Shown here piece after piece: positions 34,175-42,992 of a stretch of 64,000 bases of DNA. The notes beneath the pieces are model-generated. The model was not told where the DNA came from, did not search any database, and saw only the letters and a list, made by a program, of their open reading frames with translations. Each line of letters starts with the position of its first letter. Within the stretch, counting starts at the first letter, position 1. The translations under genes were made by a program, and so were the position numbers. The DNA comes from Mycolicibacterium mageritense (GTDB lineage: Bacteria > Actinomycetota > Actinomycetes > Mycobacteriales > Mycobacteriaceae). Location of the stretch: NCBI RefSeq assembly GCF_010727475.1, contig NZ_AP022567.1:2294001-2358000 (forward strand), written 5' to 3'.

Positions 34175-35524
34175 GTGCAGCGTGTAGCCGTGATGGCTCT
34201 GGCGGTGTTGTTGACACTGCTCAGCGCCCCGCCCGCGTGGGCTATCGATCCGCCGACGATCGACGCCGCCGCCGTACCGCCCGATGAAACCGGTCCGGAT
34301 TCGCCGACAGAGCAACGCGGCATCTGCGCCGCGCCGACCGTGCTGCCCAACGCCAACTTCGCTGACAAGCCCTGGCCCAACGAATATCTGCGGATCGCGG
34401 AGGCACAAAAGTTCGCGACGGGCGCGGGTATCACCGTGGCCGTGATCGACACGGGAGTGAACGGCTCCCCCCGGGTGCCGGCCGAGCCGGGGGGTGATTT
34501 CGTCGACCCGGCCGGAAACGGCATGTCCGACTGCGACGCCCACGGCACCCTCACCGCGTCGATCATCGCGGGCAGGCCGGCACCGACCGACGGGTTCATC
34601 GGCGTGGCGCCCGACGCCCGGTTGCTGTCGCTGCGCCAGACCTCAGAGGCGTTCCAGCCCAAGGGCGCCCGCCAAGATCCGAACAATCCCAACACGACCC
34701 CGACGGCCGGCTCGATCCGCAGCCTGGCCCGCGCCGTCGTGCACGCCGCCAACCTCGGCGCCCAGGTGATCAACATCAGCGAGGCCGCCTGCTACAAGGT
34801 GACCCGCCGGATCGACGAGAACAGCCTGGGAGCGGCGATCAACTACGCCGTCAACGTCAAGGGTGTGGTGATCGTCGTCGCCGCCGGGAACACCGGCCAG
34901 GACTGCCAGCAGAATCCGCCGCCGGATCCGTCGGTGCCCTCGGACCCGCGGGGCTGGCGCGAAGTGCAGATGATCGTCAGCCCGGCCTGGTACGACCCGC
35001 TGGTGCTGACCGTGGGATCCATCGGCGAGACCGGCCAACCCAGCAACTTCTCGATGTCCGGGCCGTGGGTCGGGGCGGCCGCGCCGGGCGAGAACCTCGT
35101 CGCGCTGGGGTACGACGGGCAACCGGTCAACGGCTTGAACGGCCAGGACGGCCCCATCCCGATCAACGGCACCTCGTTCTCCGCGGCGTACGTCTCGGGG
35201 CTGGCCGCGCTGTTGAAGCAACGGTTCCCTGACCTGACGCCGGCGCAGATCATCAACCGAATCACCGCGACCGCGCGGCATCCCGGTGGCGGCGTGGACA
35301 ACTACGTCGGGGCGGGCGTCATCGATCCCGTGGCCGCACTGACCTGGGAGGTGCCCGACGGTCCAGAGAAGGCGCCGTTCCGGGTCAAGGAAGTGCCACC
35401 GCCGGTGTACATCCCGCCGCCAGACCGCGGTCCGATCACGATCGTCGTCGTCATCGGTGCCTCGCTGGCGCTGATCCTCGGGATCGGTGCGATGGCCCGC
35501 CGTGCGCTGAGGCGGAGACGATGA
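34175..35524 (+). CDS. mycP1: Mycosin-1, ESX-1 membrane-anchored subtilisin-like protease
   Basis: MycP1 is the serine protease of ESX-1; it stabilises the secretion complex and cleaves EspB. The 449-residue protein starts at GTG 34175 with the signal peptide MQRVAVMALAVLLTLLSAPP. The catalytic triad is Asp92 (VAVIDTGVN), His123 (DCDAHGTLTASI) and Ser334 (NGTSFSAAYVSGLAALL). A Pro-rich linker and a C-terminal membrane anchor (ITIVVVIGASLALILGIGAM) ending in basic residues follow. Its stop overlaps eccE1 (ATGA). As in M. tuberculosis, it is the outermost ESX-1 core gene, convergent with the eccA1-eccD1 run. Confidence 0.97.
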   Translation: MQRVAVMALAVLLTLLSAPPAWAIDPPTIDAAAVPPDETGPDSPTEQRGICAAPTVLPNANFADKPWPNEYLRIAEAQKFATGAGITVAVIDTGVNGSPRVPAEPGGDFVDPAGNGMSDCDAHGTLTASIIAGRPAPTDGFIGVAPDARLLSLRQTSEAFQPKGARQDPNNPNTTPTAGSIRSLARAVVHAANLGAQVINISEAACYKVTRRIDENSLGAAINYAVNVKGVVIVVAAGNTGQDCQQNPPPDPSVPSDPRGWREVQMIVSPAWYDPLVLTVGSIGETGQPSNFSMSGPWVGAAAPGENLVALGYDGQPVNGLNGQDGPIPINGTSFSAAYVSGLAALLKQRFPDLTPAQIINRITATARHPGGGVDNYVGAGVIDPVAALTWEVPDGPEKAPFRVKEVPPPVYIPPPDRGPITIVVVIGASLALILGIGAMARRALRRRR

Positions 35525-36915
35525 ACTTTTTGCGCCAGTTCGGTTTTCGCTTCACCACCGGACATGGCATCTGGGCGGCGACCCTCATCCCGGCGTGTGT
35601 CGCGCTGTGCATGCACTTCAACCTGCTGTGGCTGGGCATCACACTCGGCGCGGTCATCGCGATCTTCTCGGTGCTGACCATCCGCGGCCGACGGCTCACC
35701 GGCTGGGTCAAGGCGATTTTCTCCTGGCGCCGCCGCCACCGCAGCACCCCGGACGTGGCGTCCGAGCCCGCAGTGGGCGCGACGGTGATGCCGGGCGATC
35801 ACGTCGCGGTGCGCTGGCAGGGCGACTACCTGATCTCGGTGATTGAGTTGGTGCCACGGCCGTTCACCCCGTCGGTAATCGTCAACGGCAGCGCGGTCAC
35901 CGACGACACCATCAGCACCAAACTGGTCGAAGAACTCCTCGAAGCGCACTGCCCCGACCTGGAAGCCGACGTGGTGTCCTCCGGGCATCGAGTCGGCCGG
36001 ACCGCACCAGCCAGCCTCGTGGCTCTCTACGAACAAGTCATCGGGCCCTACCCGGCGCCGGCCAACCGCCGGACGTGGGTCGTGTTGCGGGCCAACCCCG
36101 ATCAGACCCGGCGATCGGCGCAGCGCCGCGATTCCGGGGTGTCCGGACTGGCTCGATACCTGGTGGCGTCGACGACGCGGATCGCAGATCAGTTGGCCAG
36201 CAACGGTATCGACGCGCGCTGCTGTCGCGCGTTCGACGACTACGACAAGGCCACCGAGATCAGCTTCGAACGCGAAACCTGGTCGGTGATCAAGGGCCGC
36301 AGCACCTTTACCGCCGCGTACAGTGCCCCCGGTGGTCCCGATGTGTGGTGGTCGGCCCGCGCCGATCACACCACCACGCAGGTGCGGATCATCCCCGGCA
36401 TGGCGCCGACGAGCACCGTACTGCTGACGACGCTGGCGAATCCAACCACACCGCGCGGGTTTTCGCGCCTGTTCGGTGGGCAGCGTGCCGCACTGCAAGG
36501 CATCAACCCGGTCAGCGACAGGCACTACGACCTCCCGATCGGATCGGCCGGGGTGCTGATCGGGGAGACCGCGGATCGCTACCCGGTGTACATGCCGTTC
36601 GACAACGTCGACGCCAGCATCAACCTGGGTGACGCGCGGCTGTTCACCCAGTTCGTCATCCGCTCGGCGGCCGCCGGTGCGGTCATCACGTTGAGCCCGC
36701 AGTTCCGCGAGTTCGCGACGCTCATCAACGGCCGCGTCGGGCGGGTGCCTCGAGTGGCTTGGCCCAATGCCACCACCTACCTCGGCCCGCATCAGGGCGT
36801 CGGTCGAGTCATCCTGCGACCCAACTTCATCGACACTCCGCGGCACCGGCAGCTGCCGATCAGTCTGATCAATCCGCGTGAGGAAAGCCGCTACCAGATG
36901 GCTCTGGAACAATGA
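35521..36915 (+). CDS. eccE1: ESX-1 core component EccE1
   Basis: EccE1 is the peripheral membrane-complex subunit of ESX-1. The 464-residue protein begins MNFLRQFGFRFTTGHGIWAA and has two N-terminal membrane segments (TLIPACVALCMHFNLLWL, TLGAVIAIFSVLTI), then a large cytoplasmic domain. Length matches M. tuberculosis EccE1. ATG 35521 overlaps the mycP1 stop, so the two are coupled. espL follows 75 bases downstream. Confidence 0.95.
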   Translation: MNFLRQFGFRFTTGHGIWAATLIPACVALCMHFNLLWLGITLGAVIAIFSVLTIRGRRLTGWVKAIFSWRRRHRSTPDVASEPAVGATVMPGDHVAVRWQGDYLISVIELVPRPFTPSVIVNGSAVTDDTISTKLVEELLEAHCPDLEADVVSSGHRVGRTAPASLVALYEQVIGPYPAPANRRTWVVLRANPDQTRRSAQRRDSGVSGLARYLVASTTRIADQLASNGIDARCCRAFDDYDKATEISFERETWSVIKGRSTFTAAYSAPGGPDVWWSARADHTTTQVRIIPGMAPTSTVLLTTLANPTTPRGFSRLFGGQRAALQGINPVSDRHYDLPIGSAGVLIGETADRYPVYMPFDNVDASINLGDARLFTQFVIRSAAAGAVITLSPQFREFATLINGRVGRVPRVAWPNATTYLGPHQGVGRVILRPNFIDTPRHRQLPISLINPREESRYQMALEQ

Positions 36916-36990
36916 GAATGGATTTGCTGGGCGAGGGGGCCCGGCTGGGTCGGGAGGACCACATGGAAAACAAGTCACTGGTAGCACCAC

Positions 36991-37323
36991 ATGAGCGGTG
37001 AAATCCACCCACAGGTAGCGGCGGTCCTCCGCAAGGCTCAGCGACTGCAATCAGCCATGGATGACCAGCTGCACAAGATGGACACCGCGTCTTTCACCGC
37101 CTCGGACGAGGCCCAAACCGTGGAAGTCACGGTCAATGGCCATCACCAGCTGAAGTCGGTCTACATCGAAGATGGGCTCCTCCGACTGGGGGCTCAAACC
37201 GTCGGCCAACGCCTCAACGAGGCACTACAGAAGGCAAGTGCTGCGGCGACGGCTTCGATCGAACTCGACCGAGAGAAGCTCGATGAATTGGCAGCAGAGA
37301 TCACTGCCGACGATAGGTACTGA
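36991..37323 (+). CDS. espL: EspL, YbaB-like ESX-1 accessory protein
   Basis: This 110-residue protein matches EspL (Rv3880c): AQRLQSAMDDQLHKMDTASF, the core EAQTVEVTVNGHHQL and IEDGLLRLGAQTVGQRLNEA. EspL belongs to the YbaB/EbfC-like fold and in M. marinum supports stability and secretion of ESX-1 substrates. In M. tuberculosis it sits between espK and espB. Here it follows eccE1 on the strand of mycP1, with a large EspE-like gene and lipoprotein downstream, so the local order differs. Confidence 0.92.
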   Translation: MSGEIHPQVAAVLRKAQRLQSAMDDQLHKMDTASFTASDEAQTVEVTVNGHHQLKSVYIEDGLLRLGAQTVGQRLNEALQKASAAATASIELDREKLDELAAEITADDRY

Positions 37324-37666
37324 CTTTCCACCGCTCTCGATCACGAGGTGACCTTCTCGTCGATCGATACTTGACGCGCAGGTGCAGTTGAGCCTGCATG
37401 GATCTGCGCAGAGGCCGAACGGTTGGGTTCCGGGGACCGGTGCTGGTCTGGGAGCGGTCGTAGCGCGGGTTGGAGCCATTGCCAATTCAACTCCTCGCGC
37501 ATGACCGCGTTGAGAGACGGGTTGTCCTCGGTGTATCGGACCCTGCAGATCCCCGATGTCGGCCACCCGTGCAAGTTCCTCGGCTCGGTCGGCGTCGAGG
37601 TGGCGTTCTTCGCCAGATCGAGATGGGTGATTGTGTGCACAGGTTTGCCGCACTTTGGGCGGTGGC
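37324..37666. other. Intergenic region between espL and EspE-like A
   Basis: I see no supported gene in this stretch of about 340 bases. Several frames cross it, but none has a proper start or recognisable sequence. It ends at the promoter element shared with the other two EspE-like genes. Confidence 0.5.
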
Positions 37667-37960
37667 GCTGCTGAGATACTGGATGGCAAGTGTTGAGGGC
37701 GTTGGGGAGGTCGGTCTGTGGGTGCGTTGGATGCGTTCTATTCGACGTGGTCGGAAGCGCGGGAGACGTTTGGGCAAAGCACTCCTCAGGACGGCGCGCT
37801 GCTGGACAACAGCTCCAAGCTGACACAGATGAAAACCGGCGTCGAGGCGGCCGCGCCGGATGCACGGTGGCAGGGTCCGGCCTCGGAGGCGTATGCGGCC
37901 AAGAACAAGGAGCACGCCGGCGTTTACGGCAAGCTTGCTGAGTTAGATCAGAAGATGGCT
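37667..37960 (+). repeat. Inverted duplicate of the EspE-like leader and 5' coding region (copy A)
   Basis: This is the arm matching 33535-33826 on the other strand. It contains GCTGCTGAGATACT (37667-37680), GGGGAGG, the GTG start and the first ~80 codons of EspE-like A. Confidence 0.8.
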
Positions 37961-40126
37961 GCCGAGGTCACAAAGGCTGCCAACGTCGTCACGACCGGTC
38001 GCCAAAATCTGGACACCGTGAAGAGCTGGGTTGACAGCGCGGCAAACTCGATTCCTCCTGGCACCAGTGCCGCGGACCGGGACAATAAATTGCTGTCGAT
38101 CGCCACCCAGGGCATCAGCAAGATCAGCGATGTGATCACAACGTCCAACGCGGCGATGAGCGCAATCGGTGGACGCGTCGCCACTATTAAAGGCGCTTGG
38201 CACGGGATCGGAGGAAATCTTCCGGGTGGACCTAAGGAAGGGCCCATTGATCCCAATACGCCCGGCGACGAGAAAAAGAAGGACGGCGAGAGTAAGGACG
38301 GAAAGGACGAGGGCAAAGACGAGAAGAAGGGCAGCCCTGACGATCCTGCGATCAAGGAGCAGGCTCGCAAGGATGTGGACGCTGCGCTAAAGGGCGATAA
38401 AGATGCGCAGCAACGTGTGAGGTTAACCCTCGATTCCATTAGCGATGCGAAACTTGCTGGCAAGGAGAAACTCGACCCCACGCAAGCGGCCTATCTCAGC
38501 CAGATGCAGGCTCAGCAGAAGCTCAGATCTGTTGAACAGCTCGACGAGGCGGCCAAGAAGGGAGCCGGCGATATCATGGCCAACTCCTGGAACTTGATGA
38601 GTAACCCGAACATCGAGTTCCCGAAGACGGAATCCGTCGACGGTGCGCTTCAGTCGAATGAGATGGTGAAGGGCGGCTTCGACAAACTTCCGGACGGGGT
38701 TAGGTCGACACTCGAATCACCAGGTATTCAGCAGTCTGAGAATCTGCAAAAGATCGCGGACATTGCGAACAGTGGTAACGGCGAGAAGTTCGCGACGAAT
38801 ACCGACTTTAACCGTGGCATGATGCACAAGGTCGCGGACATGATGGAGTCGCCAGAGTGGCGGGCTGACGATCCGGGATTCAATCTTCCTGGATCGTGGC
38901 CTTGGGATTACAAGGACGATGCTCGGCCGCCTCACGCTGATCTCGAGCGCGCCGCATCTGCTGCGATGAATGCTGTTCACTACGACCACCAGGTGGTCCA
39001 CGACGCGGTGACCGGCAACGTGGAGCCGGGTAACGAATTCCGCGAGAAATTCAAGATTAATAGCGACCATTTCATGTACAACCTCACGCATGAGGCTTGG
39101 GACGACAAGGGTGTCGCGGCTGGATCGCTATTCGACTGGATGGATAATTCCGCGGAGGGGCCGGAATCCAAGATCGCGGGTGAAACCGCAAGAACGCTCA
39201 GCGAATACCTCGGGAGTAATCCAGAGTTGAATTCTCTCAACGCTGACAACACCGTTGGTTTGTACGGAACCCATTCGCTTGGGGAGGTAAATCCGAACCT
39301 TGTGCGAGGCATGGCCGAGGGGCTTACACCGTACGTGAACAATATCGCCGGCACCGACGGTGGTCTACCGAGCTTTGGCGGCATGCTCGACGATCCGAAC
39401 CCAGTTCGCGATGGGACACTGCCCGAGGCCAAGAATCTGTTCTCGGTGCTCAACACTGACTCGGAGGCCGGCAAAATCATCAATGGCGCGGCACTGGGGC
39501 AAGCTCTTCTACACGACACCGCGTATGCTCAGCATCCCGACTCGAGCGAGAGACCGAACACGCTATACGACAGCGCGACTTTGCGGGCATTGGTAGACGT
39601 TGGACTTGAGAACAATATCGACACTACAAATAAGAACCAGGCTGCGATTGAGCAAGAGCTTTATAAGGCCAAGAGCGCAGCATACGACTTCGGGTTGGAG
39701 GGGTTGACGGCGGGGGCTGGCGCTGCTATTCCCGGGGCGGGAGGGGAGATCAGCAGTGAGATCCTGTCCCAACTCGGCCCCGCCGCTAAGGACAGCATTA
39801 TTGGTCCGGAGCCGCCTGAGGCGGGCCAGCCAGAGCCTATTGCTCGGTTCGCGCCGGAGCGAGCCGAAGCAGAAATGCTCAACACGCTCAACTCTATCGG
39901 CACGCCAATTATGGATCTCCCGCCAGAGTACCGGGGTGAGAACGGCCGAATTCTTAGCTTCGACGAGATGTATGCGAAAGACTCAACTCTTACGCCGGGC
40001 GAGTATGGTCGGGCAGTCAATGTCGCGATCAACCACACACTTGGGTTCGATTTCCAGGACACTCATTACAAGGACCGTTACGACGCTGTCACCGCAGACA
40101 AGACTCCGGACCCAAAGAAGAAATGA
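37718..40126 (+). CDS. Large EspE-like ESX-1 secretion-associated protein A
   Basis: This 802-residue paralogue of the protein at 31469-33778 starts at GTG 37718, seven bases after GGGGAGG. The export domain (1-150) has MGALDAFYSTWSEARETFGQ, the WxG turn ARWQGPASEAYAAKNKEHAG and the motif YGKLAELD. A Lys/Glu/Asp-rich charged linker lies near 183-210. The central region shares helical motifs with B (LGEVNPNLVRGMAEGLTPYV versus LGKVNPELTQSLARAMSPYL). The last ~170 residues are unrelated to B and contain the Gly/Ala stretch LTAGAGAAIPGAGGEISSEI. The lipoprotein gene overlaps its stop (ATGA). It is probably ESX-1-exported; function unknown. Confidence 0.86.
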   Translation: MGALDAFYSTWSEARETFGQSTPQDGALLDNSSKLTQMKTGVEAAAPDARWQGPASEAYAAKNKEHAGVYGKLAELDQKMAAEVTKAANVVTTGRQNLDTVKSWVDSAANSIPPGTSAADRDNKLLSIATQGISKISDVITTSNAAMSAIGGRVATIKGAWHGIGGNLPGGPKEGPIDPNTPGDEKKKDGESKDGKDEGKDEKKGSPDDPAIKEQARKDVDAALKGDKDAQQRVRLTLDSISDAKLAGKEKLDPTQAAYLSQMQAQQKLRSVEQLDEAAKKGAGDIMANSWNLMSNPNIEFPKTESVDGALQSNEMVKGGFDKLPDGVRSTLESPGIQQSENLQKIADIANSGNGEKFATNTDFNRGMMHKVADMMESPEWRADDPGFNLPGSWPWDYKDDARPPHADLERAASAAMNAVHYDHQVVHDAVTGNVEPGNEFREKFKINSDHFMYNLTHEAWDDKGVAAGSLFDWMDNSAEGPESKIAGETARTLSEYLGSNPELNSLNADNTVGLYGTHSLGEVNPNLVRGMAEGLTPYVNNIAGTDGGLPSFGGMLDDPNPVRDGTLPEAKNLFSVLNTDSEAGKIINGAALGQALLHDTAYAQHPDSSERPNTLYDSATLRALVDVGLENNIDTTNKNQAAIEQELYKAKSAAYDFGLEGLTAGAGAAIPGAGGEISSEILSQLGPAAKDSIIGPEPPEAGQPEPIARFAPERAEAEMLNTLNSIGTPIMDLPPEYRGENGRILSFDEMYAKDSTLTPGEYGRAVNVAINHTLGFDFQDTHYKDRYDAVTADKTPDPKKK

Positions 40127-40905
40127 CGAAAATACTCACTGGCGCTGTTGCTGTCATATTGTCGATCGTCCTCGGCGCTGGCTGCGCTCCGCGCACGGAA
40201 CCCTCTCCGGCGGGATGGCCCCAGGATTACAAGAACTTCACAATCGTGTGGACTGGTGAGAAGGGTCTCGATCTCGTTACCGGCCCTGCAGTCGCCGTCC
40301 GAGCCTACATTGAGTCGTTCTTTCTAGTCGAATTGACTGGTGATGACAAGTATCTATACCCGGGTTTTGCCACCGCTGTCGCTGACGAGTGGCGCCCCGG
40401 TACCGCCGATCCCGCCGATGATCCGTGGGTCGGTACGTTGACCAATCGCCTTCTATCCTTGACGCGCAATGATTCTACGGTGACCGCGATCGGTTGTATG
40501 TATACGTATGGAGCAGCCTCTCCAGATGGAAAGGGCGAGTACGCGTCGCGCGGAGTTCCGATCGGATCACCTGAAGGCGGGATCAATGCGTTCAAGGTAA
40601 CGCTTTCTGTGAACTCCGGTTCGGGGGAATCGGGCAAACCCCAGGAAGGGCCCGAGCGGACTCCCTTTGATGATGTGTTTGGCGGGTACCAGATCGATGG
40701 ATACTGGGGCGGCTACATCTCGGCTAAGAATAAGGACGGCTGGGATTGGCCGGAGCGTCAAGAAGCGACCGACGAGTGCGTGGCAAAAGCACCAGATCCG
40801 TTCGAGCGGCGGAAGTACCTGCTCGAAAATTTTCTGCCGCAGAGCGAGTTCTACCCGGTTCCTGTCAAGCCGGGATGGCCAGCCAGGCCGGAAAACGCTG
40901 GCTGA
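40123..40905 (+). CDS. Lipoprotein paired with EspE-like protein A
   Basis: This 260-residue predicted lipoprotein starts at ATG 40123, overlapping the stop of EspE-like A. The signal MTKILTGAVAVILSIVLGAG is followed by lipobox LGAGC (Cys about residue 21). The mature domain carries the family blocks GWPQDYKNFTIVWTGEKGLD, GPAVAVRAYIES, YPGF and FDDVFGGYQIDGYWG, and ends in PGWPARPENAG. It is the most divergent of the three copies, paired with the EspE-like protein whose C-terminus is also most different. That co-variation fits matched effector-partner pairs. Function is inferred only from context. Confidence 0.86.
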   Translation: MTKILTGAVAVILSIVLGAGCAPRTEPSPAGWPQDYKNFTIVWTGEKGLDLVTGPAVAVRAYIESFFLVELTGDDKYLYPGFATAVADEWRPGTADPADDPWVGTLTNRLLSLTRNDSTVTAIGCMYTYGAASPDGKGEYASRGVPIGSPEGGINAFKVTLSVNSGSGESGKPQEGPERTPFDDVFGGYQIDGYWGGYISAKNKDGWDWPERQEATDECVAKAPDPFERRKYLLENFLPQSEFYPVPVKPGWPARPENAG

Positions 40906-40924
40906 CTCACACGGCCCGCGATAA

Positions 40925-40987
40925 CTACGCGTCCAAATCCTGCTCGACCAGCCCTGCGACGGTGGCCAGCGCGGTGTCGTCGTCGGA
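40925..40987 (-). pseudogene. ptsH 3'-end remnant, inverted relative to ptsH
   Basis: On the minus strand this 63-base stretch encodes SDDDTALATVAGLVEQDLDA and a stop, identical in protein sequence to the end of HPr at 28309-28371. The DNA differs at five positions, all synonymous. No start or other ptsH part is present; the coding match ends abruptly at 40987. It marks the far border of an inverted duplication that includes the EspE-like cassette. Confidence 0.9.
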
Positions 40988-40998
40988 TGAAACTACTC

Positions 40999-41026
40999 CC
41001 TTAGTGCCCTAGACGGGGCACTAAGG
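40999..41026. terminator. Perfect hairpin between convergent genes
   Basis: An 11-base stem CCTTAGTGCCC / GGGCACTAAGG with a 6-base loop lies between the rightward lipoprotein gene and leftward espB. No T-run follows on either strand, so termination is plausible but not certain. The remainder of 40906-41288 contains only the ptsH remnant and no gene that I can support. Confidence 0.6.
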
Positions 41027-41288
41027 ACAGACAACGCGCAGGTCAACGGATCAACGGATCAACCATGTCGCGAAATCTGGCGTGCGAGTCGAAGGGAGCC
41101 CTCGCTGAGGACAATCCGATGACCAATAGCCAGTGTGACTGGAAAAGCAGTCGTTTCGACACTTGACGGACACAGGCCAGTCGTACTTGGAGATTGGCGG
41201 AAGCACCGTGCAGCGAAACCACTTTCGAATCGGACGCGCAGGTGCGCCCCGAGCAATCCGAGATGACACACACGGGACGCAACGACAT

Positions 41289-42827
41289 CTACTGAGTCTT
41301 CTTGTCCGACACCGGCTTCCGTGGGCGGTGACCAACAACGCCCTCGGTGTACGCCCGGTCCTCGACGTAAAGATCCTCATCGGCGGACAGGTTGGGATCG
41401 CGGCGCTTTTCTTTGCCCTGGTTGCCTTGACCGCCGGCGCCGTGGCCCATGCCACCCATACCGCCGCCCATCCCGCCCGAACCGCCCGAACCGCCTCCTC
41501 CTGCCGCACCCGCCGGGCCGGCGCCACCGGGACGTGCAGGCGCGTTGTTGGCAGCAACTGTCTCGGCAGTCACCGGAGGCCCCAGCGGTGCGGACGGCAT
41601 TCCGCCGCCACCGCCGCCGGCACCGCCTCCGCCCGAACCGCCCCCACCAGCGCTGGCCGGTTTAAGGCTCGGCTCGGCCAGTTTTGGCATGTCGCCCGGC
41701 ATGCCCCCAGGCATACCCCCTCCTGGAGCTCCACCACCCGCTGGCGCCCCGCCGCCCCCCGATGGTGAACCACCGCCGGACGGCGATCCACCGCCGGAAG
41801 GAGCCCCTCCACCTGCCGGCGAACCGGATTTAGGCTGCTGGCCTGCCGAAGGATCCGCACTGGCCGGCGACATCGTGGGCTCACCCCCAGGCTGCTGCGC
41901 ACCAGAGGGATCCGTACCAGACGGACCCTGGCCAGACGGCTGCGCGCTTGATGTACTCGCCGTCTGGCTCGTTCCAAATGGAGGGTCAGCAATCGGCTCC
42001 ATGCGCACATTTGCTCGGTCCGCGTATGTTTCGCGAACGCCCCGAGAGTCTTCCTCCAACTCCTCGATTTGGCGTAGATATCTATCAACCCTAGCCTCAT
42101 TGTAATTTGCGCGATTCAGCTCGGTTTCCATCGCCGCGTTGAGCTCAGCCCACCTATTGAAGATCGGACTATGCTTCGCCTGCGCGTCTCTGTAACCGGT
42201 ATACAGGTCGCTAATCGCCTGCCCGAGCACGGTCCAGGAATGCGCTAGATCATCGATCCAGTTCCTGAACTTTATGAATTTCTCATTTGCGGCATCGGCG
42301 GCGTCGCCCTCCCAGTTCTCGACGCGCGGTCGGGGAGCCCCTTGTGCAAATCCGTTATTCGCCCGGCGTACTGCCTCCAGTGCCGTGGTCATCGAGTCGG
42401 TAGTGCCCGGATTATGAAGCGCCACCTCTGTCTCTTTCACGTCCAACGACGTGTCAGGACTGACCGGAGTCGCCTGTGGTGCCTGTGGCGGCAATGAGGG
42501 CTCGGGGTCGCTGGATACCGGTACCGGAACTTTCTGCGCCTTCTGTAATCGTTCGATGTCCTGCGCCGCCGTAGTGTCTACCTCGTGATACAAGCGAGCG
42601 ACTTCACGTACAAGCTTCGCTAAACGGCGGTTCTCATCTCGACCAGCATTCGTAAACTGTTCCACCGATTCGGCATAGGCGTTAATGTTGTCAACCGCCG
42701 CCTTCGTAGCCGACAGCGCATCCGGAGCTTCGATCCGCGGAGCGGATTCCGGCCAGATGACCTGGTTTTCCATCCAATTGGCATAACTCTCCAGGGTCTC
42801 AGCCGCGACCTTGATTTGATCAGCCAT
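41289..42827 (-). CDS. espB: EspB, secreted ESX-1 substrate
   Basis: EspB is exported by ESX-1, cleaved by MycP1 and forms ring-shaped oligomers. The protein has 512 residues from ATG 42827, behind GGGGAG; a GTG two codons earlier is possible. The N-terminal helical PE/PPE-like fold includes NWEGDAADAANEKFIKF (WxG) and a bundle ending near residue 280. The C-terminal half is Gly/Pro-rich and disordered. The extreme C-terminus LSADEDLYVEDRAYTEGVVG matches the M. tuberculosis EspB tail (EDEALYTEDRAWTEAVIG). It is longer than the 460-residue M. tuberculosis form, mainly in the low-complexity part. Confidence 0.93.
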   Translation of the reverse strand: MADQIKVAAETLESYANWMENQVIWPESAPRIEAPDALSATKAAVDNINAYAESVEQFTNAGRDENRRLAKLVREVARLYHEVDTTAAQDIERLQKAQKVPVPVSSDPEPSLPPQAPQATPVSPDTSLDVKETEVALHNPGTTDSMTTALEAVRRANNGFAQGAPRPRVENWEGDAADAANEKFIKFRNWIDDLAHSWTVLGQAISDLYTGYRDAQAKHSPIFNRWAELNAAMETELNRANYNEARVDRYLRQIEELEEDSRGVRETYADRANVRMEPIADPPFGTSQTASTSSAQPSGQGPSGTDPSGAQQPGGEPTMSPASADPSAGQQPKSGSPAGGGAPSGGGSPSGGGSPSGGGGAPAGGGAPGGGMPGGMPGDMPKLAEPSLKPASAGGGGSGGGGAGGGGGGMPSAPLGPPVTAETVAANNAPARPGGAGPAGAAGGGGSGGSGGMGGGMGGMGHGAGGQGNQGKEKRRDPNLSADEDLYVEDRAYTEGVVGHRPRKPVSDKKTQ

Positions 42828-42992
42828 TGCCACTCCCCTTCAGCGCACCGAGACCATGAATCGAAACACGGCAACGGGATTTCCAACATTCAGCCACGGT
42901 TACACGCCTCCGAGCAACGGCGAACTCTTGTCCTAGCAGTAGCCCCGACTGCGCTCGACGCAAATCGGAACGACAGCCCTCTCCGAGCGGGG

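Noticed and set aside
33944..34543. Minus-strand open frame opposite the start of mycP1
   Set aside because: It lies largely antisense to the strongly conserved mycP1 coding region and has no recognisable sequence.
37225..37689. Minus-strand frame opposite the espL end and its downstream gap
   Set aside because: It overlaps espL antisense, has no ribosome-binding site and no family resemblance.
41449..42105. Pro-rich plus-strand frame opposite espB
   Set aside because: It is the antisense of the Gly/Pro-rich EspB tail; low-complexity GC repeats give open antisense frames.
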